The translations under genes and the position numbers were made by a program. The notes below the pieces were generated by a model that saw only the letters and a program-made list of their open reading frames with translations, searched no databases and was not told where the DNA came from. From NCBI RefSeq assembly GCF_029227915.1, contig NC_079884.1:27902001-27966000 (forward strand): a stretch of DNA of 64,000 nt, given 5' to 3'. Of this stretch, positions 37,101 through 49,649 are shown one piece after another. This stretch comes from Hydractinia symbiolongicarpus. Its lineage: Eukaryota > Cnidaria > Hydrozoa > Anthoathecata > Hydractiniidae. The stretch's first letter is position 1; the number at the start of each line of letters is the position of its first letter.

Positions 37101-39325
37101 TCGTACCAACATGTATTTAGTGATTTTCTTCCGATATTACTAAGTTGCATTGCTTTTAATAGTGAAACGATTGACTGTCGGGTTTAATTGAACTGATTCT
37201 GGAATGTGACCTTATATATGTGATAAATGAGCCAATTGGACTCCAAGGAATAACATTCTTCTTAATTTGATATGATTGCTGGAATTCAACGATTACATTA
37301 GGCTCTGTGGTAGCGCTTTATTTAAAAAATTAGATAAATAAATCATTTTTTACTGTGGGACCAATCCTAGCCGTTAGTTTGCGCTGAAGAAATACAGACA
37401 GTTTCAAAAACTACATTTCATTGACTTTCTATCGGGGTCAATCTGTTTGAGTTACAACGGTTGCGTCACATATTCGTACCAACATGTATTTAGTGATTTT
37501 CTTCCGATATTACTAAGTTGCATTGCTTTTAATAGTGAAATGATTGACTGTTGGATTTAATTGATCTCATTCTGGAATGTGACCTTATAAATGTGATAAA
37601 TGAGCCAATTGGTCTCCAAGGAATAACATTCTTCCTAATTTGACATGATTGCTGGAATTCAGCGATTATATTAGGCTCTGTGGTAGCGCTTTATTTAAAA
37701 ATTTAGATAAATAAGACTTTTCTTACTGTGGGACCAATCCTGGCCTTTAGCACGGGCTGAATAAACAGGATCAGTTCCAAAGACTACATTACATTGACTT
37801 TCTAGCGGCATAAATCCGTTTGAGTTACAACGGTTGCGTCACATATTCGTACCAACATGTATTTAGCGATGGTATTCGGATATTACTAGGTTGCATCACT
37901 TTTAACAGTGAAACGTTTGACTGTGGGACTTAATTGAAGTGATTTTGGACTTTGACCTTATAAATGTGATAAATAAGCCAGTTTGACTACAAGAACTAAC
38001 ATTCTTCTTAATTTGACATGATTGCTGGAACTCAGTGATTACACTGGGCGCCGTGGTAGCGCTTTATTAAAAAATTAAGATAAATAAGTCATTTTTTACT
38101 GTGGGACCCATCCTAGCCGTTAGTTCGCGCTGAAGAAATAGAGACAGTTTCAAAAACTACATTTCATTGATTTTCTAACGGTGTCAATCCGTTTGAGTTA
38201 CAACGGTTGCGTCACATATTCGTAACAACATGTATTTAGTGATTTTCTTCCGATTTTACTAAGCTGCATTGCTTTTAACAGTGAAACGATTGACTGTGGG
38301 ATTTGATTGAACTGATTCTGGAATGTGACCTTATAAATGTGATAAATGAGCCAATTGGTTCCAAGGAATAACATTCTTCTTAATTTGATATGATTGCTGT
38401 AATTCAGCGAGTACATTAGACTCTGCGGTAGCGCTTTATTTAAAAATTTAGATAAATAAATCATTTTTTACTGTGGGACCAATCCTAGCCGTTAGTTCGC
38501 GCTGAAGAAATACAGACAGTTTCAAAAACTAAATTTCATTGACTTTCTACCGGCATAAATCCGTTTGAGTTACAACGGTTGCGTCACATATTCGTACCAA
38601 CATGTACTTATCGATAGTATTCTGATATTACTAGGTTGCACCGTTTTAACAGTGAAACGATTGACTGTGGGACTTAATTGAACTGATTCTGGACTGTGAC
38701 CTTATAAATGTGATAAATGAGACAATTGGACTCCAAGGAATAACATTCTTCTTAATTCGACATGATTCCTGGAATTCAGCGAGTACACTAGGCCCTGTGG
38801 TAGCGCCTTATTTAAAAATTTAGATAAATAAATCATTTTTTACTGTGGGACCAATCCTAGCCGTTAGTTCGCGCTGAAAAAATAGAGACAGTTTCAAAAA
38901 GTACATTTCAATGACTTTCTAACGGGGTCAATCCGTTTGAGTTAAAACGGTTGCGTCACATATTCGTACCAACATGTATTTAGGGATTTTCTTCCGATAT
39001 TACTAAGTTGTATTGCTTTTAACAGTGAAACGATTGACTGTGGGAATTAATTGAACTGATTCTGGACTGTGACCTCATAAATGTGATAAATGAGCCAATT
39101 GGTCTCCAAGCAATTACATTCTTCTTAATTTGACATGATTGCTGGAATTCAGCGATTACATTAGGCTCTGTGGTAGCGCTTTATTTAAAATTTTAGATAA
39201 ATAAGAATTTTCTTACTGTGGGACCAATCCTGGCCGTCAGCACTCGCTGAATAAATAGGATCTGTTCCAAAGACTACATTTCATTGACTTTCTAGCGGCA
39301 TAAATCCGTTTGAGTTACAACGGTT
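34106..39325 (+). repeat. Poorly ordered monomers
   Basis: Fourteen full-length units with anchors 34106, 34479, 34852, 35225, 35598, 35971, 36344, 36717, 37090, 37463, 37836, 38209, 38581 and 38953. I see no strict HOR period. Units 34479 and 35598, three units apart, share the variant GAAGCGATTG...ACTAACTTTGG...GACCTGATAA. Units 37090 and 37463 are similar neighbours. Units 36344 and 38581 are the first clear members of the hybrid subclass (class 2 head, class 1 body). More private substitutions per monomer suggest older, less homogenised sequence. No gene is present. Confidence 0.85.
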
Positions 39326-40071
39326 GCGTCACATATTCGTACCAATATGTATTTAGTGATTTTCTTCCGATATTACTAAGTTGTATTGCTTTTAACAGTG
39401 AAACGATTGACTGTGGGAATTAATTGAACTGATTCTGGACTGTGACCTCATAAATGTGGTAAATGAGCCAATTGGTCTCGAAGCAATTACATTCTTCTTA
39501 ATTTGACATGATTGCTGGAATTCAGCGATTACATTATGCTCTGTGGTAGCGCTTTATTTAAAAATTTAGATAAATAAGACTTTTCTTACTGTGGGACCAA
39601 TCCTGGCCGTTAGCACGGGCTGAATAAATAGGATCAGTTCCAAAGACTACATTACATTGACTTTCTAGCTACATAAATCCGTTTGAGTTACAACGGTTGC
39701 GTCACTTATTCGTACCAACATGTATTTAGTGATTTTATTCCGATATTACTAAGTTGTATTGCCTTTAACAGTGAAACGATTGACTGTGGGAATTAATTGA
39801 TCTGATTCTGGAATGTGACCTTATAAATGTGATAAATGAGCCAATTGGTCTCCAAGGAATAACATTCTTCTTAATTTGACATGATTGCTGGAATTCAGCG
39901 ATTACATTAGGCTCTGTGATAGCGCTTTATTTAAAAATTTAGATAAATAAATCATTTTTTACTGTGGGACCAATCCTAGCCGTTAGTTCGCGCTGAAGAA
40001 ATACAGACAGTTTCAAAAACTACATTTCAATGACTTTCTAACGGGTTCAATCCGTTTGAGTTACAACGGTT
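39326..40071 (+). repeat. Dimer HOR, 746 bp, copy 1
   Basis: Anchors 39326 and 39699, both class 1. Unit 1 has ACCAATATG, GACCTCATAAATGTGGTAAATG and CAAGCAATTAC; unit 2 has CACTTATTCG, TTTTATTCCG, TGCCTTTAACAG and TGTGATAGCGC. The linker CTAGCTACATAAATCC is private to this family. Confidence 0.92.
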
Positions 40072-40817
40072 GCGTCACATATTCGTACCAATATGTATTT
40101 AGTGATTTTCTTCCGATATTACTAAGTTGTATTGCTTTTAACAGTGAAACGATTGACTGTGGGAATTAATTGAACTGATTCTGGACTGTGACCTCATAAA
40201 TGTGGTAAATGAGGCAATTGGTCTCCAAGCAATTACATTCTTCTTAATTTGACATGATTGCTGGAATTCAGCGATTACATTATGCTCTGTGGTAGCGCTT
40301 TATTTAAAAATTTAGATAAATAAGACTTTTCTTACTGTGGGACCAATCCTGGCCGTTAGCACGGGCTGAATAAATAGGATCAGTTCCAAAGACTACATTA
40401 CATTGACTTTCTAGCTACATAAATCCGTTTGAGTTACAACGGTTGCGTCACTTATTCGTACCAACATGTATTTAGTGATTTTATTCCGATATTACTAAGT
40501 TGTATTGCCTTTAACAGTGAAACGATTGACTGTGGGAATTAATTGATCTGATTCTGGAATGTGACCTTATAAATGTGATAAATGAGCCAATTGGTCTCCA
40601 AGGAATAACATTCTTCTTAATTTGACATGATTGCTGGAATTCAGCGATTACATTAGGCTCTGTGATAGCGCTTTATTTAAAAATTTAGATAAATAAATCA
40701 TTTTTTACTGTGGGACCAATCCTAGCCGTTAGTTCGCGCTGAAGAAATACAGACAGTTTCAAAAACTACATTTCAATGACTTTCTAACGGGTTCAATCCG
40801 TTTGAGTTACAACGGTT
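40072..40817 (+). repeat. Dimer HOR, 746 bp, copy 2
   Basis: Anchors 40072 and 40445. Near-perfect copy of the preceding dimer (GAGGCAATTGG here, GAGCCAATTGG there). Confidence 0.92.
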
Positions 40818-41896
40818 GCGTCACATAATGTACCAACATGTATTTAGTGATTTTCTTCCGATATTACTAAGTTGTATTGCTTTTAACAGTGAAACGATTG
40901 ACTGTGGGAATTAATTGAACTGATTCTGGTCTTTGACCTTATAAATGCGATAAATAAGCCAGTTTGACTACAAGAACTAACATTTTTCTGAATTTGACAT
41001 GATTGCTGGAATTCAGCGATTACACTGGGCGCTGTGGTAGCGCTTTATTAAAAAATTAAGATAAATAAGTCATTTTTTACTGTGGGACCAATCCTAACTG
41101 TTAGTTCGCGTTGAAGAAATAGAGACAGTTTCAAAAACTACATTTCATTGATTTTCTAATGGTGTCAATCCGTTTGAGTTACAACGGTTGCGTCACATAT
41201 TCGTAACAACATGTATTTAGTGATTTTTTTCCGATATTACTAAGTTGTATCGGTTTTAACAGTGAAGCGATTGACTGTGGGACTTAATTGAACTAACTTT
41301 GGACTGTGACCTGATAAGTGTGATAAATGAGACAATTGGACTCCAAGAAATAACATTCTTCTTAATTTGACATGATTGCTGGAATTCAGCGATTACATTA
41401 GGCTCTGTGGTAGCGCTTTATTTAAATATTTAGATAAATAAGACTTTTCTTACTGTGGAACCAATCAAAAACTACATTTCATTGACTTTCCATCGGGGCC
41501 AATCCGTTTGAGTTACAACGGTTGCGTCACATATTCGCACCAACATGTATTTAGTGATTTTCTTCCGATATTACTAAGTTGCATTGCTTTTAACAGTGAA
41601 ACGATTGACTGTGGGATTTGATTGAACTGATTCTGGAATGTGACCTTATAAATGTGATAAATAAGCCAATTGGACTCCAAGGAATAACATTCTTCTTAAT
41701 TTGATATGATTGCTTGAATTCAGCGATTACATTAGACTCTGTGGTAGCGCTTTATTTAAAAATTTAGATAAATAAATCATTTTTTACTGTGGGACCAATC
41801 CTAGCCGTTAGTTCGCGTTGAAGAAATAGAGACAGTTTCAAAAACTACATTTCATTGATTTTCTAACGGTGTCAATCCGTTTGAGTTACAACGGTT
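40818..41896 (+). repeat. Trimer containing a 334-bp unit, relative of 44133-46292
   Basis: Anchors 40818, 41190 and 41524. The first unit has the shortened anchor region CACATAATGTACC. From about 40930 the sequence matches 44256 onward at an offset of 3326 bp (AAATGCGATAAATAARCCAG, GATAAGTGTGATAAATGAGAC, CCAATCAAAAACTAC), so this is an outlying copy of the 1080-bp trimer. Confidence 0.87.
41190..41523 (+). repeat. Short class 1 monomer, 334 bp (39-bp deletion)
   Basis: CCAATC runs directly into AAAAACTACATTTC at about 41462, losing 39 bp of the CTAGCCGTTAG...CAGTTTC linker. TC is present at both ends. The tail is the CTTTTCTT type, which normally leads to class 2, but the deletion places it before a class 1 monomer. 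Confidence 0.92.
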
Positions 41897-42642
41897 GCGT
41901 CACATATTCGTAACAACATGTATTTAGTGATTTTCTTCCGATATTACTAAGTTGTATTGCTTTTAACAGTGAAACGATTGACTGTGGGAATTAATTGAAC
42001 TGATTCTGGACTGTGACCTCATAAATGTGGTAAATGAGCCAATTGGTCTCCAAGCAATTACATTCTTCTTAATTTGACATGATTGCTGGAATTCAGCGAT
42101 TACATTATGCTCTGTGGTAGCGCTTTATTTAAAAATTTAGATAAATAAGACTTTTCTTACTGTGGGACCAATCCTGGCCGTTAGCACGGGCTGAATAAAT
42201 AGGATCAGTTCCAAAGACTACATTACATTGACTTTCTAGCTACATAAATCCGTTTGAGTTACAACGGTTGCGTCACTTATTCGTACCAACATGTATTTAG
42301 TGATTTTATTCCGATATTACTAAGTTGTATTGCCTTTAACAGTGAAACGATTGACTGTGGGAATTAATTGATCTGATTCTGGAATGTGACCTTATAAATG
42401 TGATAAATGAGCCAATTGGTCTGCAAGGAATAACATTCTTCTTAATTTGACATGATTGCTGGAATTCAGCGATTACATTAGGCTCTGTGATAGCGCTTTA
42501 TTTAAAAATTTAGATAAATAAATCATTTTTTACTGTGGGACCAATCCTAGCCGTTAGTTCGCGCTGAAGAAATACAGACAGTTTCAAAAACTACATTTCA
42601 ATGACTTTCTAACGGGTTCAATCCGTTTGAGTTACAACGGTT
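41897..42642 (+). repeat. Dimer HOR, 746 bp, copy 3 (detached)
   Basis: Anchors 41897 and 42270. Matches the dimers at 39326 and 40072 (CTCATAAATGTGGTAAATG, CTAGCTACATAAATCC, TTTTATTCCG), after a start with CGTAACAAC borrowed from the neighbouring trimer family. The following unit (42643) repeats the CACATAATGTACC anchor variant of 40818, so the duplicated segment ran on past the dimer. Confidence 0.9.
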
Positions 42643-44132
42643 GCGTCACATAATGTACCAACATGTATTTAGTGATTTTCTTCCGATATTACTAAGTTGT
42701 ATTGCTTTTAACAGTGAAACGATTGACTGTGGGAATTAATTGAACTGATTCTGGACTGTGACCTCATAAATGTGATAAATGAGCCAATTGGTCTCCAAGC
42801 AATTACATTCTTCTTAATTTAACATGATTGCTGGAATTCAGCGATTACATTAGGCTCTGTGGTAGCGCTTTATTTAAAAATTTAGATAAATAAGACTTTT
42901 CTTACTGTGGGAACAATCCTGGCCGTTAGCACGGGCTGAATAAATAGGATCAGTTCCAAAGACTACATTACATTGACTTTCTAGCTGCATAAATCCGTTT
43001 GAGTTACAACGGTTGCGTCACATATTTGTACCAACATGTACTAAGCGATAGTATTCGGATATTACTAGGTTGCATCGCTTTTAACAGTGAAACGTTTGAC
43101 TGTGGGACTTAATTGAACTGATTTTGGTCTTCGACCTTATAAATGTGATAAATGAGCCAGTTTGACTACAAGAACTAACATTCTTCTGAATTTGACATGA
43201 TTGCTGGAACTCAGCGATTACACTGGGCGCTGTGGTAGCGCTTTATTAAAAAATTAAGATAAATAAGTCATTTTTACTGTGGGACCAATCCTAACCGTTA
43301 GTTCGCGTTGAAGAAATAGAGACAGTTTCAAAAACTACATTTCATTGACTTTCCATCGGGGCCAATTCGTTTGAGTTACAACGGTTGCGTCACATATTTG
43401 CACCAACATGTATTTAGTGATTTTCTTCCGATATTACTAAGTTGCATTGCTTTTAACAGTGAAACGATTGACTGTGGGACTTGATTAAACTGATTCTGGA
43501 ATGTGACCTTATAAATGTGATAAACGAGCCAATTGGACTCCAAGGAATAACATTCTTCTTAATTTGATATGATTGCTTGAATTCAGCGATTACATTAGAC
43601 TCTGTGGTAGCGCTTTATTTAAAAATTTAAATAAATAAATCATTTTTTACTGTGGGACCAATCCTAGCCGTTAGTTCGCGCTGAAGAAATACAGACAGTT
43701 TCACAAACTAAATTTCATTGACTTTCTAGCGGCATAAATCCGTTTGAGTTACAACGGTTGCGTCACATATTCGTACCAACATGTACTTAGCGATAGTAAT
43801 CGGATATTAGTAGGTTGCACCGCTTTTAACAGTGAAACGATTGACTGTGGGACTTAATTGAACTGATTCTGGACTGTGACCTTATAAATGTGATAAATGA
43901 GCCAATTGGACTCCAAGGAATAACATTCTTCCTAATTCGACATGATTGCTGGAATTCAGCGAGTACACTAGGACCTGTGGTAGCGCTTTATTTAAAAATT
44001 TAGATAAATAAATCATTTTTTACTGCGGGACCAATCCTAGCCGTTAGTTCGCGCTGAAGAAATAGAGACAGTTTCAAAAACTACATTTCAATGTCTTTCT
44101 AACGGGGTCAATCCGTTTGAGTTACAACGGTT
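42643..44132 (+). repeat. Irregular full-length monomers
   Basis: Four units with anchors 42643, 43015, 43387 and 43760. The last is a hybrid-subclass monomer (ATGTACTTAGCGATAGTAATCGG then class 1 body). No internal period and no gene. Confidence 0.85.
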
Positions 44133-45212
44133 GCGTCACATATTCGTACCAACGTGTATTTAGCGATGGTATTCGGATATTACTAGGTTGCATCACTTTT
44201 AACAGTGAAACGTTTGACTGTGGGACTTAATTGAACTGATTTTGGTCTTTGACCTTATAAATGCGATAAATAAACCAGTTTGACTACAAGAACTAACATT
44301 TTTCTGAATTTGACATGATTGCTGGAATTCAGCGATTACACTGGGCGCTGTGGTAGCGCTTTATTAAAAAATTAAGATAAATAAGTCATTTTTTACTGTG
44401 GGACCAATCCTAACCGTTAGTTCGCGTTGAAGAAATAGAGACAGTTTCAAAAACTACATTTCATTGATTTTCTAATGGTGTCAATCCGTTTGAGTTACAA
44501 CGGTTGCGTCACATATTCGTAACAACATGTATTTAGTGATTTTTTTCCGATATTACTAAGTTGTATCGGTTTTAACAGTGAAGCGATTGACTGTGGGACT
44601 TAATTGAACTAACTTTGGACTGTGACCTGATAAGTGTGATAAATGAGACAATTGGACTCCAAGAAATAACATTCTTCTTAATTTGACATGATTGCTGGAA
44701 TTCAGCGATTACATTAGGCTCTGTGGTAGCGCTTTATTTAAATATTTAGATAAATAAGACTTTTCTTACTGTGGAACCAATCAAAAACTACATTTCATTG
44801 ACTTTCCATCGGGGCCAATCCGTTTGAGTTACAACGGTTGCGTCACATATTCGCACCAACATGTATTTAGTGATTTTCTTCCGATATTACTAAGTTGCAT
44901 TGCTTTTAACAGTGAAACGATTGACTGTGGGATTTGATTGAACTGATTCTGGAATGTGACCTTATAAATGTGATAAATGAGCCAATTGGACTCCAAGGAA
45001 TAACATTCTTCTTAATTTGATATGATTGCTTGAATTCAGCGATTACATTAGACTCTGTGGTAGCGCTTTATTTAAAAATTTAGATAAATAAATCATTTTT
45101 TACTGTGGGACCAATCCTAGCCGTTAGTTCGCGTTGAAGAAATAGAGACAGTTTCAAAAACTACATTTCATTGATTTTCTAACGGTGTCAATCCGTTTGA
45201 GTTACAACGGTT
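44133..45212 (+). repeat. Trimer HOR, 1080 bp, copy 1
   Basis: Anchors 44133, 44506 and 44840. Class 2 unit with GCGATGGTATTCGG and AAATGCGATAAATAAACCAG, then a class 1 unit with GAAGCGATTG and the 39-bp deletion, then a class 1 unit with GGGATTTGATTG. TAGCGATGGTATTCGG lies at 44161, 45241 and 46321, an exact 1080-bp step (3 x 373 minus 39). Confidence 0.93.
44506..44839 (+). repeat. Short class 1 monomer, 334 bp (39-bp deletion)
   Basis: Same CCAATC/AAAAACTAC join as at 41462, here at about 44782, with the shared GTGGAACCAATC substitution. Confidence 0.92.
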
Positions 45213-46292
45213 GCGTTACATATTCGTAACAACATGTATTTAGCGATGGTATTCGGATATTACTAGGTTGCATCACTTTTAACAGTGAAACGTTTGACTG
45301 TCGGACTTAATTGATCTGATTTTGGTCTTTGACCTTATAAATGCGATAAATGAGCCAGTTTGGCTACAAGAACTAACATTTTTCTGAATTTGACATGATT
45401 GCTGGAACTCAGCGATTACACTGGGCGCTGTGGTAGCGTTTTATTAAAAAATTAAGATAAATAAGTCATTTTTTACTGTGGGACCAATCCTAGCCGTTAG
45501 TTCGCGTTGAAGAAATAGAGACAGTTTCAAAAACCACATTTCATTGATTTTCTAACGGTGTCAATCCGTTTGAGTTACAACGGTTGCGTCACATATTCGT
45601 AACAACATGTATTTAGTGATTTTTTTCCGATATTACTAAGTTGTATCGGTTTTAACAGTGAAGCGATTGACTGTGGGACTTAATTGAACTAACTTTGGAC
45701 TGTGACCTGATAAGTGTGATAAATGAGACAATTGGACTCCAAGGAATAACATTCTTCTTAATTTGACATGATTGCTGGAATTCAGCGATTACATTAGGCT
45801 CTGTGGTAGCGCTTTATTTAAATATTTAGATAAATAAGACTTTTCTTACTGTGGGACCAATCAAAAACTACATTTCATTGACTTTCCATCGGGGCCAATC
45901 CGTTTGAGTTACAACGGTTGCGTCACATATTCGTACCAACATGTATTTAGTGATTTTCTTCCGATATTACTAAGTTGCATTGCTTTTAACAGTGAAACGA
46001 TTGACTGTGGGATTTGATTGAACTGATTCTGGAATGTGACCTTATAAATGTGATAAATGAGCCAATTGGACTCCAAGGAATAACATTCTTCTTAATTTGA
46101 TATGATTGCTGGAATTCAGCGATTACATTAGACTCTGTGGTAGCGCTTTATTTAAAAATTTAGATAAATAATTCATTTTTTACTGTGGGACCAATCCTAG
46201 CCGTTAGTTCGCGCTGAAGAAATACAGACAGTTTCAAAAACTAAATTTCATTGACTTTCTAGCGGCATAAATCCGTTTGAGTTACAACGGTT
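45213..46292 (+). repeat. Trimer HOR, 1080 bp, copy 2
   Basis: Anchors 45213, 45586 and 45920. Same order as copy 1. The last unit ends with a different tail (TAATTCATTTTTTACTG, then CTAGCGGCATAAATCC), which leads out of the trimer. Confidence 0.93.
45586..45919 (+). repeat. Short class 1 monomer, 334 bp (39-bp deletion)
   Basis: Third copy of the 39-bp deletion, join at about 45862. It retains GTGGGACCAATC rather than the GTGGAACC of the other two. Confidence 0.92.
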
Positions 46293-47411
46293 GCGTCACA
46301 TATTCGTACCAACATGTATTTAGCGATGGTATTCGGATATTACTAGGTTGCATCACTTTTAACAGTGAAACGTTTGACTGTGGGACTTAATTGAACTGAT
46401 TTTGGTCTTTGACCTTTTAAATGCGATAAATGAGCCAGTTTGACTACAAGAACTAACATTTTTCTGAATTTGACGTGATTGCTGGAACTCAGCGATTACA
46501 CTGGGCGCTGTGGTAGTGCTTTATTAAAAAATTAAGATAAATAAGTCATTTTTTACTGTGGGACCAATCCTAGCCGTTAGTTCGCGTTGAAGAAATAGAG
46601 ACAGTTTCAAAAACTACATTTCATTGATTTTCTAGCGCCATAAATCCGTTTGAGTTACAACGGTTGCGTCACATATTCGTACCAACATGTATTTAGCGAT
46701 GGTATTGGGATATTACTAGGTTGCATCACTTTTAACAGTGAAAAGTTTCACTGTGGGACTTAATTGAACTTATTTTGGTCTTTGATCTTATAAATGTGAT
46801 AAATGAGCCAGTTTGACTTCAAGAACTAACATTCTTCTGAATTTGACATGATTGCTGGAACTCAGCGATTACACTGGACGCTGTGGTAGCGCTTTATTAA
46901 AAAATTAAAATAAATAAGTCATTTTTTACTGTGGGACCAATCCTAGCCGTTAGTTCGCGTTGAAGAAATAGAGACAGTTTCAAAAACTACATTTCATTGA
47001 CCTCCTATCGGGGCAAATCCGTTTGAGTTACAACGGTTGCGTCACATATTCGTACCAACATGTATTTAGTGATTTTCTTCCGATATTACTAAATTGCATT
47101 GCTTTTAACAGTGAAACGATTGACTGTGGGATTTGATTGAACTGATTCTGGAATGTGACCTTATAAATGTGATAAATGAGCCAATTGGACTCCAAGGAAT
47201 AACATTCTTCTTAATTTGATATGATTGCTGGAATTCAGCGATTACATTAGACTCTGTGGTAGCGCTTTATTTAAAAATTTAGATAAATAAATCATTTTTT
47301 ACTGTGGGACCAATCCTAGCCGTTAGTTTGCGCTGAAGAAATACAGACAGTTTCACAAACTAAATTTCATTGACTTTCTAGCGGCATAAATCCGTTTGAG
47401 TAACAACGGTT
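46293..47411 (+). repeat. Three monomers linking the trimer blocks
   Basis: Anchors 46293, 46666 and 47039. The first is a fourth GCGATGGTATTCGG class 2 unit, continuing the 1080-bp series. The second (GCGATGGTATTGGG) and third (GGGATTTGATTG) are repeated at +1119 (47785, 48158), so they form the start of the next HOR family. Confidence 0.85.
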
Positions 47412-49649
47412 GCGTCACATATTCGTACCAACATGTACTTAGCGATAGTAATCGGATATTACTAGGTTGCACCGCTTTTAACAGTGAAACGATTGAATGT
47501 GGGACTTAATTGAACTGATTTTGGTCTTTGACCTTTTAAATGCGATAAATGAGCCAGTTTGACTACAAGAACTAACATTTTTCTGAATTTGACGTGATTG
47601 CTGGAAATCAGCGATTACACTGGGCGCTGTGGTAGCGCTTTATTAAAAAATTAAGATAAATAAGTCATTTTTTACTGTGGGACCAATCCTAGCCGTTAGT
47701 TCGCGTTGAAGAAATAGAGACAGTTTCAAAAACTACATTTCATTGATTTTCTAGCGGCATAAATCCGTTTGAGTTACAACGGTTGCGTCACATATTCGTA
47801 CCAACATGTATTTAGCGATGGTATTGGGATATTACTAGGTTGCATCACTTTTAACAGTGAAACGTTTCACTGTGGGACTTAATTGAACTGATTTTGGTCT
47901 TTGATCTTATAAATGTGAAAAATGAGCCAGTTTGACTTCAAGAACTAACATTCTTCTGAATTTGACATGATTGCTGGAACTCAGCGATTACACTGGACGC
48001 TGTGGTAGCGCTTTATTAAAAAATTAAAATAAATAAGTCATTTTTTACTGTGGGACCAATCCTAGCCGTTAGTTCGCGTTGAAGAAATAGAGACAGTTTC
48101 AAAAACTACATTTCATTGACTTCCTATCGGGGCCAATCCGTTTGAGTTACATCGGTTGCGTCACATATTCGTACCAACATGTATTTAGTGATTGTCTTCC
48201 GATATTACTAAGTTGCATTGCTTTTAACAGTGAAACGATTGACTGTGGGATTTGATTGAACTGATTCTGGAATGTGACCTTATAAATGTGATAAATGAGC
48301 CAATTGGACTCCAAGGAATAACATTCTTCTTAATTTGATATGATTGCTGGAATTCAGCGATTACATTAGACTCTGTGGTAGCGCTTTATTTAAAAATTTA
48401 GATAAATAAATCATTTTTTACTGTGGGACCAATCCTAGCCGTTAGTTCGCGCTAAAGAAATACAGACAGTTTCACAAACTAAATTTCATTGACTTTCTAG
48501 CGGCATAAATCCGTTTGACTTACAACGGTTGCGTCACATATTCGTACCAACATGTACTTAGCGATAGTAATCGGATATTACTAGGTTGCACCGCTTTTAA
48601 CAGTGAAACGATTGAATGTGGGACTTAATTGAACTGATTCTAGACTGTGACCTTATAAATGTGATAAATGAGCCAATTGGACTCCAAGGAATAACATTCT
48701 TCCTAATTCCACATGATTGCTGGAATTCAGCGAGTACACTAGGCCCTGTGGTAGCGCTTTATTTAAAAATTTAGATAAATAAATCATTTTTTACTGCGGG
48801 ACCAATCCTAGCCGTTAGTTCGCGCTGAAGAAATAGAGACAGTTTCAAAAACTACATTTCAATGACTTTCTATCGGGGCCAATCCCTTTGAGTTACAACG
48901 GTTGCGTCACATATTCGTACCAACATGTATTTAGTGATTTTCTTCCGATATTACTAAGTTGCATTGCTTTTAACAGTGAAACGATTGACTGTGGGATTTA
49001 ATTGAACTGATTCTGGAATGTGACCTTATAAATGTGATAAATAAGCCAATTGGACTCTAAGGAAGAACATTCTTCTTAATTTGATATGATTGCTGGAATT
49101 CAGCGATTACATTAGGCTCTGTGGTAGCGCTTTATTTAAAAATTTAGATAAATAAATCATTTTTTACTGTGGGACCAATCCTAGCCGTTAGTTCGCGCTG
49201 AAGAAATACAGACAGTTTCACAAACTAAACTTCATTGACTTTCTAGCGGCATAAATCCGTTTGAGTTACAACGGTTGCGTCACATATTTGTACCAACATG
49301 TATTTAGTGATTTTCTTCCGATATTACTAAGTTGCATTGCTTTTAACAGTGAAAGGATTGACTGTGGGATTTATTTGAACTGATTCTGGAATGTGACCTT
49401 ATAAATGTGATAATTGAACCAATTGGACTCCAAGGAATAACATTCTTCTTAATTTGATATGATTGCTGGAGTTCAGCGATTACATTAGGCTCTGTGGTAG
49501 CGCTTTATTTAAAAATTTAGATAAATAAATCATTTTTTACTGTGGGACCAATCCTAGCCGTTAGTTTGCGCTGAAGAAATACAGACAGTTTCACAAACTA
49601 AATTTCATTGACTTTCTAGCGGCATAAATCCGTTTGAGTAACAACGGTT
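47412..49649 (+). repeat. Hexamer HOR, 2238 bp, copy 1
   Basis: Anchors 47412, 47785, 48158, 48531, 48904 and 49277. Units 47412 and 48531 are hybrid-subclass monomers. The first three units are themselves related to the preceding units by a 1119-bp step, so a trimer is nested in the hexamer. GAGTAACAACGG marks the start (47398) and recurs 2238 bp later at 49636. Confidence 0.9.
47854..47873. other. Perfect 20-bp palindrome ACAGTGAAACGTTTCACTGT
   Basis: The class 2 form of the dyad element with no loop: both strands read the same over 20 bp, with AACGTT at the centre. It starts 69 bp after the anchor at 47785. The usual class 2 form differs at one position (TTGACTGT). Confidence 0.92.

Noticed and set aside
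38198-38464. 88-codon open frame on the minus strand
   Set aside because: It runs across plain satellite sequence with anchor 38209. The corresponding frame is not kept open to this length in other monomers, and there is no domain-like content.
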